64,000 nt of DNA from Streptomyces sp. SS1-1 (GCF_008973465.1 NZ_WBXN01000004.1:806001-870000), one strand, 5' to 3'; counted from the first letter of the stretch, positions 1-8,717 are shown. Translations and numbers: made by a program. The notes: generated by a model not told the origin, from the letters alone.

Positions 1-786
1 CCGAGTGCCGCCACCCGCGGCCTCGCCGAGGAGGTCGTGAGCATCGCCCGCTCCGAGCTGCCCGGTCTCGACGCCCGCATCGGGTACGTCGACGGTGACG
101 ACGGGGAGTTCCCCACGCTCCAGTCCGTGCTCACGAAGGCCGCCGAGGAGCGCACCGCCCGCTACGAGCAGGCCCTCGCCGCGGGCGTGGAGGCCAAGGA
201 GCCCGAGGGCCCCGTCGCCGTGGTCGTGCCGCTGCTCGCCGGTCCGGACAGCGCGCTGCTGCGCGTGATCCGCCAGGCCGTGATGGACAGCCGTGTCGCG
301 GCCGACCTGACCGATGTGCTCGGCCCGCACCCGCTGCTCGCCGAGGCCCTGCACGTGCGTCTGTCGGAGGCCGGTCTGGCCCGCGCCGACCGGGCGCGCC
401 TGTTCACCGTGGCCACGGCCGCGGACGGCATCATCCTGGCCTCGGTCGGCGGTGAGGAGGCCGTGCAGGCGGCCGGTATCACCGGCATGCTGCTCGCCGC
501 GCGCCTCGCCGTGCCGGTCATGGCGGCGGCCCTGGACCAGGAGGGCTCCATCTCGGCGGTCGCCGAGCAGCTGCGGTCCTCCGGTTCGCAGCAGCTGGCC
601 CTGGCCCCCTACCTGATCGGCCCGGAGATCGACGCGGCCCTGATCGAGGAGGCCGCGCGGGAGGTGGGCTGCTCCGCCGCCGAGGCGCTCGGCGCCTACC
701 CGGCGATCGGCAAGCTGGCCCTGTCGCAGTACACGACGGCGCTGGGCATCGCCCCGCAGCAGGCGCAGGGCACCCCGGTGCGCTGA
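1..786 (+). CDS. CbiX-type sirohydrochlorin chelatase-like protein (5' truncated by window edge)
   Basis: The reading frame is open from base 1 (PSAATRGLAEEV...) to a TGA at 784-786, so the gene begins upstream. The first in-frame GTG at 37 is probably internal. The protein resembles CbiX/SirB sirohydrochlorin chelatases, which insert Co or Fe into sirohydrochlorin in cobalamin or siroheme synthesis. Visible features are the segment on adjacent-residue ranges of a chelatase half (LPGLDARIGYVD), the strand PVAVVVPLLAG typical of the second alpha/beta half, and PHPLLAEALHVRL. The N-terminal part that would carry the first active-site histidine is outside the window, so catalysis cannot be judged. 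In Streptomyces such genes often follow assimilatory sulfate/sulfite reduction genes, which would make siroheme the product; that is inference. Confidence 0.75.
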   Translation, partial: PSAATRGLAEEVVSIARSELPGLDARIGYVDGDDGEFPTLQSVLTKAAEERTARYEQALAAGVEAKEPEGPVAVVVPLLAGPDSALLRVIRQAVMDSRVAADLTDVLGPHPLLAEALHVRLSEAGLARADRARLFTVATAADGIILASVGGEEAVQAAGITGMLLAARLAVPVMAAALDQEGSISAVAEQLRSSGSQQLALAPYLIGPEIDAALIEEAAREVGCSAAEALGAYPAIGKLALSQYTTALGIAPQQAQGTPVR

Positions 787-809
787 CCGCCCCTCGAGGC
801 ACGGACGCC

Positions 810-845
810 GAAGGGCCCGCTCCCCTTACCGGGGGCGGGCCCTTC
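810..845. terminator. Bidirectional hairpin terminator between convergent genes
   Basis: GAAGGGCCCGC (810-820) pairs with GCGGGCCCTTC (835-845) around a 14-nt loop. The 11-bp stem sits exactly between the stop codons of two convergent genes (786 and 855), so it can serve both. Confidence 0.7.
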
Positions 846-854
846 GCCGTACGG

Positions 855-1907
855 TCACGCCGTGGCGGGAGCCTCGCCGACGACCACGCAGGAGGCGGCG
901 GGCACCGCGACGGACCCCTCGTGGCGCGGGAGCCCGGAGTCCGGGTCCACGGAGAACCAGGCCACGTCCCCGGACCGCTCGTTCGCGACGTACAGGACGC
1001 CGTCGGCCTCGGTGAGGGCGCGCGGCCAGTGTCCGGCGCACGGGACCGTGCCGACCAGCCGCAGCTCCTCGTCCTCGACGGCGAAGGCCGACAGGACGTC
1101 CTCGCCTCGGGTGGCGACCCAGACGAAGCGGCCGTCGGGCGAGACGGCGATGCCCGAGGGGTAGGCGTCGCCGGACGGGGCGTCCACCAGCACGTCGTGC
1201 TCCGTGAGCGGCTTCAGGGTGCCGTCGTCGCCGTCCCAGTGGCAGACCGTGACGGTCGGCCGCAGTTCGTTGGCGACGTAGGCGTACGGGCGCAGCGGGT
1301 GGAAGGCCAGGTGGCGGGGGCCGGAGCCGGGCCGCAGGGCGATCTCGCGGTGCAGGGCGAGGTCGCCGTCGGTGAGGGTGCACACCCGCACCGAGTCGGT
1401 GCCGAGGTCGACGCTGACGATCCAGCGGCCGCTCGGGTCCGGCTGGATCTGGTGGGCGTGCGGGCCCTGCTGGCGGGGCGTGTACGGGCCGGAGCCGGTG
1501 TGCCGCAGCACGGCGAGCGGGCCGTCGGCGAGCGCGCCGTCGGAGCGGACGGGGACGGCGGTGACGCTGCCGGAACCGTAGTTGGCGGTCAGGGCGTACC
1601 CGTCGTGCAGGGCGAGGTAGGTGGGGCCGTTGGCGTCCAGGGCCACCGGGGTGCCGATCCGTTCGGGGGCGTCGCCGGTCACCCGGTAGGCGGCCACGGC
1701 GCCCTCGGCGGTCTCGCTGACCGCGTAGAGGGTCTCCCCGCCGGGCGCGAGGGCGAGGTACGAGGGGTCGGGGACGTCCCGTACGCCGTTCAGCACGGTC
1801 AGCGCACCGCTGTCGGCGGCCACGGCCGCCGTGCTGATGCCCGCGCCTCCGGCGGCCGTGAACGACCCGATGTAGGCCCGTCTCCCCCGCTTGCCGGCGT
1901 CTGCCAC
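855..1907 (-). CDS. Lactonase family beta-propeller protein (6-phosphogluconolactonase-like)
   Basis: 350 aa. The N-terminus RRAYIGSFTAAGGAGIS is the usual opening of the seven-bladed beta-propeller lactonase family (Pgl/YbhE type). Repeated blade motifs follow: PSYLALAPGGETLYAVSE, PTYLALHDGYALTANYG, HQIQPDPSGRWIVSVDLG, GPRHLAFHPLRPYAYVANE, PSGIAVSPDGRFVWVATRG and GHWPRALTEADGVLYVANE. The histidine and arginine of HAHQIQPD and PRHLAFHP are typical of the family. There is no signal peptide, so it should be cytoplasmic. Some relatives hydrolyse 6-phosphogluconolactone and others have unknown lactone or cyclic substrates; the sequence alone does not say which. It is convergent with the CbiX-like gene and ends 10 nt after the shared terminator. 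Confidence 0.85.
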   Translation of the reverse strand: MADAGKRGRRAYIGSFTAAGGAGISTAAVAADSGALTVLNGVRDVPDPSYLALAPGGETLYAVSETAEGAVAAYRVTGDAPERIGTPVALDANGPTYLALHDGYALTANYGSGSVTAVPVRSDGALADGPLAVLRHTGSGPYTPRQQGPHAHQIQPDPSGRWIVSVDLGTDSVRVCTLTDGDLALHREIALRPGSGPRHLAFHPLRPYAYVANELRPTVTVCHWDGDDGTLKPLTEHDVLVDAPSGDAYPSGIAVSPDGRFVWVATRGEDVLSAFAVEDEELRLVGTVPCAGHWPRALTEADGVLYVANERSGDVAWFSVDPDSGLPRHEGSVAVPAASCVVVGEAPATA

Positions 1908-2026
1908 CGCTGTCCCCTTCCGGTCGGGTGCCGTCCGGCCGACGGTAGCAGTGGATCACCGCGCTCCGGCCGACGCGCGGGTGCGGCGGTCGGGTGGGCG
2001 GCCGGGGGCGGCTCGTCGGGGAGCCG

Positions 2027-3520
2027 TTACTCCGCCGCCACGAGGCGCCGCGCGGCGGAGGTCCGCAGGGGGTGCGCGAGCTCGGCCAGGGCGCGTTCCA
2101 GGCCGTGCAGGTGGGCGAGGGCGGGGTCGGCCGCCGTCGGCCGGTCGGCGGGGGCGGTGACGTCCGCGCCGCCGGTGAGGGCCTCGACGGCGGCCTCGAC
2201 GCGCCAGCAGGCGGCGGCGAGGCGTGCGTCGTGCGAGGCCTCCGGGTCGGCGGCGACCGCGGCGAGGCCGCGTACCTCGCGGGCGCAGTCGTCCAGCAGC
2301 TCCAGGACGTGGCGGGCGCGCCGCTTGCGGGCCGGCAGGGGGTTCAGCGGGTGCACGAGCGGGGCGACCGAGAGCCGTACGCGGGCGAGGAGCTGTTCCA
2401 GCTCGGCGACCCGCTGGGCGGGGTCGGCGCCGTCGTCGCCGGCGAGGCGGGCGGCGGCCTCGGCGGTGGCCGTGTGCACGCAGCGCAGGGCCCGCTGGAT
2501 CCAGGCGTCCGTGATGGCGTGGGTGGTGACGGGCAGGACGAGGAGCACCGCGAGCACGGCACCGAGGGCTCCGACGGCCGTCTCGGCGAGCCGCACCGCC
2601 AGCAGGGCGGGTTCGAGGACGCCGAGGACGCCGTAGAGCAGCTCGGCGAGCACGGTGACGCAGAGCATCATCCAGGTGTAGGAGACGGCGGCCGAGTAGA
2701 AGATGCCGAAGACGCAGACGGCGAGCAGGGCGGCCGTGGGCAGGTGCGCGCCCTCCAGCGGGACGGCGACGAGGAACCCGAGGCCGATGCCGAGGACGGT
2801 GCCGAGGACCCGGCGGAAGCCCCGGACCAGGGTCTCGCCGCGCGAGGTGGTGTTGACGAACACCCACCAGGTGGCGCCGACGGCCCAGTACCAGCGCTCT
2901 CCGGACACCAGCTGCCCCACGGCCAGGGCGAAGCCGGCACCGGCGGTGGCCTGGACGGCCTGGCGGGTGGTGACCCGGGCGAGTCCGCGGCCGCCCGGCG
3001 GCGCGGGGACGGCGGCCGGGGGCATCCGGCGTTCGTAGCACCACATGCCGAAGCGCACGGCGGCCGCGCTCAGCACGGACAGCAGGACGGCGGCGTACAG
3101 CTCGGGCAGCCGGTCCGGGGTCGCGTGCAGGAACTGCGCCACGAAGTAGGTCATGAAGGCGAAGACGCCCAGGCTGTGGCCGCGCGGCCCCCAGCGGCGG
3201 GCGTAGACGCCGGCGCCGACGACCGCCAGGAAGACGAGGTCGCGGGCGAGGGGGTGGGCGTGCAGTTCGGCCGCCGCCGCGAGGACGGGCAGACCGGCGA
3301 GGGGCAGCAGCGCGGTGGTGACGGCCTGCCCGCGCACCGTGGCGTCGGCCACCGTGAACAGGGCGAGCAGCGCGGCGATGCCGCCGGTGACCATGCCGAC
3401 GAGGGTGTGCCCGGCGAGTCCGCAGACCAGGACCGCCAGCGCGATGCCGAGGACGCCCCGGCCGGCGAAGCGCAGCCGCACCCGTCCCGGGTCCGGCGCG
3501 ACGAACACCCTCTTCAGCAA
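2027..3520 (-). CDS. FUSC-family (fusaric acid resistance/aromatic acid efflux-like) membrane protein
   Basis: Start chosen at TTG 3520, because GAGGGGG lies 6-7 nt upstream; this gives 497 aa and leaves out an upstream extension with no such site. Two blocks of hydrophobic helices (about residues 15-120 and 260-410) are separated and followed by cytoplasmic stretches, the layout of FUSC/YccS-type proteins. The second block has the FUSC-2 signature region (LVSGERWYWAVGATWWVFVNTTSRGETLVRGFRR, read in two parts). A long hydrophilic C-terminus follows. Family members export aromatic or organic acids or confer resistance to them; the substrate here is unknown. The gene is read away from the Lrp/AsnC gene at 3760, with about 240 nt of shared upstream DNA, so the regulator may control it (inference). 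Confidence 0.8.
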   Translation of the reverse strand: MLKRVFVAPDPGRVRLRFAGRGVLGIALAVLVCGLAGHTLVGMVTGGIAALLALFTVADATVRGQAVTTALLPLAGLPVLAAAAELHAHPLARDLVFLAVVGAGVYARRWGPRGHSLGVFAFMTYFVAQFLHATPDRLPELYAAVLLSVLSAAAVRFGMWCYERRMPPAAVPAPPGGRGLARVTTRQAVQATAGAGFALAVGQLVSGERWYWAVGATWWVFVNTTSRGETLVRGFRRVLGTVLGIGLGFLVAVPLEGAHLPTAALLAVCVFGIFYSAAVSYTWMMLCVTVLAELLYGVLGVLEPALLAVRLAETAVGALGAVLAVLLVLPVTTHAITDAWIQRALRCVHTATAEAAARLAGDDGADPAQRVAELEQLLARVRLSVAPLVHPLNPLPARKRRARHVLELLDDCAREVRGLAAVAADPEASHDARLAAACWRVEAAVEALTGGADVTAPADRPTAADPALAHLHGLERALAELAHPLRTSAARRLVAAE

Positions 3521-3759
3521 TGTGAACCCCCTCGTGGCCCCTCGGCCCTCGTGATCGGTGGTGGCGTGGTGGCCCTGGTGGACGGCACGCAAAAGGCGCC
3601 GCGGGTTCCCGCAGCGCCATCGACCGTCCCATTGCAGCATCACCAGGGCGACTGGCTCAAGTGACTTCCCTTAGGGTGGGCCATTGGTACAGACATTCCG
3701 GTCCCGACCCGTCCATCGGCGGGCCAACGGACCAGAGACGGCGAGAAAGGCCGGCGCCC

Positions 3760-4236
3760 ATGCCCGTGGACGAGCTCGACACCCGCATCCTGCGGCTGCT
3801 GCTGGAGCAGCCGCGCACCAGCGTGCGGGAGTACGCGCGCATCCTCGGGGTCGCGCGGGGCACCCTGCAGGCCCGTCTCGACCGGCTGGAGCGGGACGGC
3901 GTGATCACCGGGACGGGGCCCACGCTGTCACCGGCCGCCCTGGGCCACCCCGTGCTCGCCTTCGTGCACATCGAGGTCACGCAGGGGCACCTCGACGACG
4001 TGGGCGCCGAACTGGCGGCGGTACCGGAGATCGTGGAGGCGTTCTCGATCACGGGCGGCGGCGATCTGCTGACCCGGGTCGTGGCCCGCGACAACGCGCA
4101 TCTGGAGGACGTGATCCAGAAGCTGATCAGCCTGCCCGGTGTGGTCCGCACCCGGACCGAGGTGGCGCTGCGCGAACGCGTCCCGCACCGGCTGCTGCCG
4201 CTGCTGGAGTCGGTCGGGCGGGCGTCGGCCCGCTGA
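3760..4236 (+). CDS. Lrp/AsnC-family transcriptional regulator
   Basis: 158 aa from ATG 3760, which follows GAGAAAGG by about 9 nt. Residues 1-50 form the AsnC winged helix (LDTRILRLLLEQPRTSVREYA, then GVARGTLQARLDRLERDGVI). Residues 65-150 form the RAM ligand/oligomerisation domain (VLAFVHIEV, VPEIVEAFSITGGGDLLTRV, LPGVVRTRTEVAL). Members bind DNA as dimers to octamers and usually sense amino acids. The gene is divergent from the FUSC transporter and 22 nt upstream of a HAD phosphatase, so either could be a target. Confidence 0.9.
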   Translation: MPVDELDTRILRLLLEQPRTSVREYARILGVARGTLQARLDRLERDGVITGTGPTLSPAALGHPVLAFVHIEVTQGHLDDVGAELAAVPEIVEAFSITGGGDLLTRVVARDNAHLEDVIQKLISLPGVVRTRTEVALRERVPHRLLPLLESVGRASAR

Positions 4237-4258
4237 TGACCTTTGACATCCTGGGGCC

Positions 4259-4954
4259 ATGAGCGATCTCGGCGGCACTTCGGTCATCTTCGATCTCGAC
4301 GGAACACTCGTGGACAGCGAGCCCCTCTACTTCGAGGCGGGCCGGCGGCTCCTCGCCGAGCACGGGGTGACGGACTTCGGCTGGGCGGACCACGAGAAGT
4401 ACGTAGGCATCAGCACCCTGGAGACCGTGACGCTCTGGAAGGACGCCTACGGTCTGCGGGCCGGCGTCGGCGAACTGCTCGCCGCCAAGAACCGCCACTA
4501 TCTGGACCTCGCCGCCACCGGTATCCGCGTCTACCCCGAGATGCGCGCGTTCGTGGAGCTGCTGGCCGCCGACGGCGTTCCCATGGCCGTCGCCTCGGGT
4601 TCGTCCCGCGAGGCCATCACCGCGATCCTGTCCGGCACCGGCCTGGACGCCCACCTGCGGACCGTCGTCTCGGCCGACGAGGTGGACCGCGGCAAGCCCG
4701 CCCCGGACGTCTTCCTGGAGGCGGCCCGGCGTCTGGGCGCGGACCCGTCGGCCTGCGTGGTGCTGGAGGACGCGGCACCGGGTGTGGTTGCCGCACATGC
4801 GGCCGGGATGCGGTGTATTGCCGTCCCCTATGTGGCCGCCGAGGCCGACTCACCGCGGTTCGCCACGGCGGGGCTGCTGGTGCGCGGCGGCCAGGAGGAG
4901 TTCACGGCCGGCTCGGCCTACGCCTGGCTGCGCGGGGCGGCGCGGCCGGCGTAG
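4259..4954 (+). CDS. HAD-superfamily phosphatase (beta-phosphoglucomutase/GS1-like subfamily)
   Basis: 231 aa. Motif I FDLDGTLVDS carries the nucleophile D12 and general acid D14. Motif II is VASGSSR (S113), motif III GKPAPDVF (K146) and motif IV VVLEDAAPG (E170/D171). A helical cap of subclass I sits between motifs I and II (about residues 20-90). Such enzymes dephosphorylate sugar phosphates or act as phosphoglucomutases; the cap does not let me name the substrate. It starts 22 nt after the Lrp/AsnC gene and ends 1 nt before the end of the convergent LysR-like gene. Confidence 0.88.
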   Translation: MSDLGGTSVIFDLDGTLVDSEPLYFEAGRRLLAEHGVTDFGWADHEKYVGISTLETVTLWKDAYGLRAGVGELLAAKNRHYLDLAATGIRVYPEMRAFVELLAADGVPMAVASGSSREAITAILSGTGLDAHLRTVVSADEVDRGKPAPDVFLEAARRLGADPSACVVLEDAAPGVVAAHAAGMRCIAVPYVAAEADSPRFATAGLLVRGGQEEFTAGSAYAWLRGAARPA

Positions 4955-4955
4955 C

Positions 4956-5741
4956 TCAGGACCGGCGCCGCGGCTTGCCGCCGCGGGGGGTGCCGCCCTT
5001 GGAGCCCTTGCCCCCGCCCGCGGTGCCGCGACGGCCGCCGGAGGCACCGGACCGGCCCCTGGCGGCACCGCCCCCGGTCTCGGGGCGCTTGCGCCTGGGC
5101 TGCTCCTTGGCGGCCGGGGCCTGCGAGGTCGTACGGCCGCGGGTGCTGTTGACGGTACGGCCGCGCACCACGCCGATGAAGTCCTCGACCAGGTCGGTGG
5201 TCGCCTCCTGCGGCCATGACAGGGCGACGTTCGACTGCGGGGCGTCGGCCAGGGTGCGGTAGGTGAGGTCCTTGCGGTGATGGAGGCGGGCCAGCGACTG
5301 GGGGACGACGAGCAGGCCGACGTTGGCCGCGACCAGTTCCACGGCGTCGGCGGTGGTCGCGGGCCGTTCGAAGCCCGGTCGGCCGGGCGGCCGCTCCCAG
5401 CCGAGGACGTCGTCCAGGGGATGGAAGACCACCTCGTCGGCCAGGTCCTCCAGGGTGACCTCGTCGACGGCGGAGATGACGTGGTCCTTGGGGACGACGA
5501 CCACCGTGGCCTCGGTGTAGAGCGGGATCGCGCTGAAGAACTCCCGGTCGACCGGGAGGCGCACGAAGCCGGCGTCGGCGCCGCCGTCCCGCAGCAGCGC
5601 GGGCGCCTCGGCGGCGGTCGCCGCGTGGAGGGTGAGGGGGACGTCGGGGAAGCGTTCGTTCCAGATCCGCACCCATTTCGCGGGTGTCACTCCCGGGACG
5701 TACGCGAGCCGGAACGAGGAGGGTGCCGCCGAGCCTGTCAC
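4956..5741 (-). CDS. LysR-type substrate-binding domain protein lacking the HTH, with basic Gly/Arg-rich tail
   Basis: 261 aa. Residues 10-190 read as a LysR effector-binding domain: FRLAYVPGVTPAKW, FPDVPLTLHAATAAEAPALL, DAGFVRLPVD, YTEATVVVVPKDH, ELVAANVGLLVVPQSLAR. The N-terminal winged helix of LysR regulators is absent, and there is no room for it: the divergent DUF5997 gene starts 58 nt away. From about residue 200 the chain is a low-complexity basic tail (KEQPRRKRPETGGG to GKPRRRS), which may bind nucleic acid. I believe stand-alone versions beside DUF5997 are common in Streptomyces, so this is a conserved form and not a broken gene (recall plus inference). Confidence 0.8.
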   Translation of the reverse strand: MTGSAAPSSFRLAYVPGVTPAKWVRIWNERFPDVPLTLHAATAAEAPALLRDGGADAGFVRLPVDREFFSAIPLYTEATVVVVPKDHVISAVDEVTLEDLADEVVFHPLDDVLGWERPPGRPGFERPATTADAVELVAANVGLLVVPQSLARLHHRKDLTYRTLADAPQSNVALSWPQEATTDLVEDFIGVVRGRTVNSTRGRTTSQAPAAKEQPRRKRPETGGGAARGRSGASGGRRGTAGGGKGSKGGTPRGGKPRRRS

Positions 5742-5799
5742 CTGGCCAGGTTACCGGCCGTGGTCGGGGGAGGTTCACCCGGTGGATACCCTGGACCCC

Positions 5800-6192
5800 A
5801 TGACGTCGCACCACACCACTCAGTCCATGAAGCCCGCCACCGCGGCGAAGAAGCTGGGTGTGTACCTCGAAGCCACCCCCGCCGAGTTCCGGGAGGGCGT
5901 GGTCACGCGCGCGGAGCTGAACGCGCTCCAGGCCGACCCGCCGCAGTGGCTGCGCGACCTGCGGCGCGACGGCCCGCACCCGCGCCCGGTCGTCGCGCAG
6001 AAGCTCGGCGTGTCCATCGCGGGGCTCGCCCGCGGCGGTGTCACCGAGGCGCTGACCACCGAGCAGATCGAGGCCCTCAAGCAGGAGCAGCCCGAGTGGC
6101 TGGTCAAGGAGCGGGCCACGCAGGCCGAGGTCCGCAAGGAGGCGGCCCGGCTGCGCGAGCGGGACGCCGAGCGGGCCGCGAAGGACGCCTGA
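5800..6192 (+). CDS. DUF5997 family protein
   Basis: 130 aa from ATG 5800; an ATG at 5827 is the alternative and has no better ribosome site. The protein is soluble and highly charged: KPATAAKKLGVYLEATPAEF at the start, a repeat-like LNALQADPPQWLRDLRRDGP, a helix-turn-helix-like stretch VVAQKLGVSIAGLARGGVTEALTTEQ (read in parts), and a C-terminal coiled coil from about residue 100 (EVRKEAARLRERDAERAAKD). The function of the family is unknown. It is divergent from the HTH-less LysR-like gene, so the two may act together. Confidence 0.75.
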   Translation: MTSHHTTQSMKPATAAKKLGVYLEATPAEFREGVVTRAELNALQADPPQWLRDLRRDGPHPRPVVAQKLGVSIAGLARGGVTEALTTEQIEALKQEQPEWLVKERATQAEVRKEAARLRERDAERAAKDA

Positions 6193-6209
6193 TCGCCACG
6201 TGACACGTG

Positions 6210-6253
6210 AAAGCGCCCCGGTGTCCGCCTGAAAGGCGGCGCCGGGGCGCTTC
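6210..6253. terminator. Hairpin terminator between DUF5997 gene and paaE
   Basis: AAGCGCCCCGG (6211-6221) pairs with CCGGGGCGCTT (6242-6252). A nested CCGCC-TGAAA-GGCGG hairpin fills the loop. It lies between the convergent stops at 6192 and 6262 and can act on both strands. Confidence 0.75.
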
Positions 6254-6261
6254 GGCGTTCG

Positions 6262-7377
6262 TCAGCTGTCGTAGTCCACGGTCAGCGACTCGGAGACCGG
6301 GTACGACTGGCAGGTCAGCACGTACCCGGCGTCGACCTCGGCCGTCTCCAGCGCGAAGTTGCGCCGCATGTCCGCCTTGCCGTCCGTGACGAGGGCCCGG
6401 CAGGTGCCGCAGACCCCTCCCTTGCAGGCGAACGGCAGGTCGGGCCGGGTGAGCTGGGCGCCGTCCAGCAGGGTCCGGTCCCGCGGCAGGGCCGCCGTGG
6501 TGGAGCGCCCGTCGAGGGTGATGGTGACCTGGCTGACGGGCCCCTCCGGCCCGGCGTCCACATGCCGTGCCTCGCGCACGGGCTCGTCGTCGGCGTAGAA
6601 CAGCTCCTGGTGGACCCGCTCGTCCGGGACGCCCAGGTCCGCCAGCACCCGCTGCGCGTCCCGCACCATGCCGTGCGGCCCGCACAGCCACCAGTGGCCG
6701 GCGCTCCGCACGTCGACCAGGGCCTCGACGAGCGTGGCGAGCCGTTCCGCGTCGATACGGCCGGACAGCACCTCGGCCTCGCGGGGCTCGCGGGACAGCA
6801 CGTGGGCGAGCTGGAACCGCGCCGGGTAGAGGTCCTTCAGGTCGGCGAGCTCGTCGGCGAACATCACCGTGTCGGTGCGGCGGTTGCCGTAGAGGAGCGT
6901 GACCGTCGAACGGTCGTCGGCGGCCAGGACGGACTCGGCGATGGACACCATCGGGGTGATGCCGGAGCCCGCCGCGATCAGCACATGGTGGCCGGGGGTG
7001 CCGAGGTCGGGGGTGAAGGCACCGGTCGGGGCCATCACCTCCACCGCGTCGCCGGGCCGCACGTCGTGGACCAGCCAGGACGAGAACAGCCCGCCGGGCA
7101 CGACCCGGACGCCGATGCGCGGCCGGGCACCCGCGGGCGAGCAGATCGAGTACGACCGCCGCTCGTCACGCCCGTCGATCTCGCGCCGCAGCGTCAGCGA
7201 CTGCCCGGGAGCGAACGCGAACTCCTCCGCGAGCTCCTCCGGGATGTCGAAGGCGACGGCGACCGCGTCCGAGCAGAGCGGCTGCACGGAGGCGACCCGC
7301 AGCCGGTGGAAGGCCGGACGGCGGCGGACGCGCGGGCGGGGCGCGGCGGCCGTCTGTGCTTCCCTGAGGCCTTCCAT
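6262..7377 (-). CDS. paaE: 1,2-phenylacetyl-CoA epoxidase, reductase subunit PaaE
   Basis: 371 aa. PaaE passes electrons from NAD(P)H through FAD and a [2Fe-2S] cluster to the di-iron oxygenase PaaA. The N-terminal FAD domain has RRSYSICS (FAD binding), then GSGITPM for the nucleotide domain and WWLCGPHGM near its end. The C-terminal plant-type ferredoxin domain has CKGGVCGTCRAL plus a distal LTCQSYP cysteine, the four cluster ligands. The ATG at 7377 overlaps the paaD stop by one base, which implies translational coupling. It is the last gene of the paaABCDE operon. Confidence 0.95.
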   Translation of the reverse strand: MEGLREAQTAAAPRPRVRRRPAFHRLRVASVQPLCSDAVAVAFDIPEELAEEFAFAPGQSLTLRREIDGRDERRSYSICSPAGARPRIGVRVVPGGLFSSWLVHDVRPGDAVEVMAPTGAFTPDLGTPGHHVLIAAGSGITPMVSIAESVLAADDRSTVTLLYGNRRTDTVMFADELADLKDLYPARFQLAHVLSREPREAEVLSGRIDAERLATLVEALVDVRSAGHWWLCGPHGMVRDAQRVLADLGVPDERVHQELFYADDEPVREARHVDAGPEGPVSQVTITLDGRSTTAALPRDRTLLDGAQLTRPDLPFACKGGVCGTCRALVTDGKADMRRNFALETAEVDAGYVLTCQSYPVSESLTVDYDS

Positions 7378-7886
7378 CAGATCTCCTTGACGTACTCGAA
7401 CGGCTCTGTGCAGGCGCGGCAGCGCCAGAGCGCCTTGCAGGACGTGGCGGCGAACCGGGAGGTCTCCTCGGTGTCCGCCGAGCCGCAGCGCGGGCAGGCC
7501 ACGGCGTGCCGGGTCGGTGACAGCACGAGGGCGACGGGGCCGCCGCGCGGCGCGGGGCCGGGCGGGGCGATGCCGTGCTCGGCGAGCTTGGCGCGGCCGG
7601 CCGGGGTGATCCAGTCGCTGCTCCACGGCGGGTCCAGCACGGTGCGGATCTCCACGCGCGGGTATCCGGCCGCGCGCAGGCGTGCCGCGACGTCCGCCCG
7701 CATCTCGGCCATCGCCGGGCAGCCCGAGTAGGTCGGGGTCAGGCTCGCCACGACCGTGCCGTCCTCGGTCGTCTCGACGTCCCGCAGGACGCCCAGGTCG
7801 GCGAGGGTGAGCATGGGCAGCTCGGGGTCCGGCACCTGGGCGGCGATGTGCCGGGCGCGCCGGGCGTCGAGCTGGGTCGTCACCAT
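7377..7886 (-). CDS. paaD: 1,2-phenylacetyl-CoA epoxidase subunit PaaD
   Basis: 169 aa. An N-terminal DUF59/MIP18-like domain (VPDPELPMLTLADLGVLR, SLTPTYSGCPAM, RTVLDPPWSSDWI) is followed by a C-terminal metal-binding domain with CPRCG and CKALWRCRAC cysteines. PaaD is thought to mature or insert the metal centre of the epoxidase. It overlaps both paaC and paaE by a few bases. Confidence 0.93.
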   Translation of the reverse strand: MVTTQLDARRARHIAAQVPDPELPMLTLADLGVLRDVETTEDGTVVASLTPTYSGCPAMAEMRADVAARLRAAGYPRVEIRTVLDPPWSSDWITPAGRAKLAEHGIAPPGPAPRGGPVALVLSPTRHAVACPRCGSADTEETSRFAATSCKALWRCRACTEPFEYVKEI

Positions 7887-8707
7887 GTCGCCTCCGGGTG
7901 CGCGCGGGCGATGCCCTGCAGCTCGGCGAGGAGCGGGGCGAGGTGCTCGGTGTGCTCGCCCTCGCGTCCGCAGCCGGGCAGCGGGCGGTACACGGGCATG
8001 GGCAGTCCGGCCGCGTCGGTGACCTGCTTGAGGTCCGCGACGACCTCCTGCCGTACGTCGAACGCGGTGAACAGCTCGCCCAGGTAGGGCGCCACCTGTT
8101 CCTGCGCGCGGCGCATCCGGCGGTGGGACTCGTCGGTGCCGTCACCCAGGCGTACGGCCCACTCGGCGGCGTACTGCCGGTGGTAGCTCAGCTCCTTGGC
8201 GCCCTTCGCGGCGATCGCCGAGAGCACCGGGTCCGGGTGGGACGCCAGCCGCTCGAAGTGGGCGAGCCGCCAGCTGGACAGCACCAGCAGCCGCACGATG
8301 CTGAACGCGAAGTCGCCGTTGGGCAGTTCGGCGAGGCGGACGTTGCGGAAGTCGGCGGCGTCGCGGAAGTAGGCGTACGCGTCCTCGTCGCGTCCGGTGC
8401 CGTCGGTCTGGCCGGCGCGGGAGTACAGCAGCCGGGCCTGGCCGAGCAGGTCGAGGCCGATGTTGGCGAGCGCGACCTCCTCCTCCAGCTCGGGGGCGCG
8501 GGTGACCCACTCCCCCAGGCGCTGCGCCGAGACCAGCGCGTCGTCGCCGAGCGCGACGCACAGGGCGGCCAGCCCGGCGGCGTCGACGTCGTCCGGGACG
8601 GTCGTGTCCACGCCGTGCAGCGGGTCCTCGAAGCCGGTGCCGTAGGCCCAGCGGGTGTCGTCCTCGTGTCCCTCGGCGAGGGTCAGGTAGACGTGGTCGT
8701 CACTCAT
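7880..8707 (-). CDS. paaC: 1,2-phenylacetyl-CoA epoxidase, structural subunit PaaC
   Basis: 275 aa. It is a ferritin-like helical protein of the PaaA/PaaC family without the full di-iron ligand set. Recognisable parts are LCVALGDDALVSAQRLGEWV, EEVALANIGLDLLGQARLLY, FAFSIVRLLVLSSW and LSYHRQYAAEWAVRLGDGT. PaaC pairs with PaaA to form the (AC)2 core that binds CoA substrates. The ATG at 8707 follows GAGAGG, and paaB ends just upstream (8718). Confidence 0.95.
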   Translation of the reverse strand: MSDDHVYLTLAEGHEDDTRWAYGTGFEDPLHGVDTTVPDDVDAAGLAALCVALGDDALVSAQRLGEWVTRAPELEEEVALANIGLDLLGQARLLYSRAGQTDGTGRDEDAYAYFRDAADFRNVRLAELPNGDFAFSIVRLLVLSSWRLAHFERLASHPDPVLSAIAAKGAKELSYHRQYAAEWAVRLGDGTDESHRRMRRAQEQVAPYLGELFTAFDVRQEVVADLKQVTDAAGLPMPVYRPLPGCGREGEHTEHLAPLLAELQGIARAHPEATW

Positions 8708-8717
8708 GCCCTCTCCT

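Noticed and set aside
2027..3643. Longer FUSC protein starting at ATG 3643
   Set aside because: The added 41 residues are hydrophilic and poorly protein-like, and TTG 3520 has a strong GAGGGGG site at proper distance.
4956..5741. LysR gene broken by loss of its N-terminus
   Set aside because: No remnant of an HTH exists upstream; a complete divergent gene begins 58 nt away, and the remaining frame is intact.
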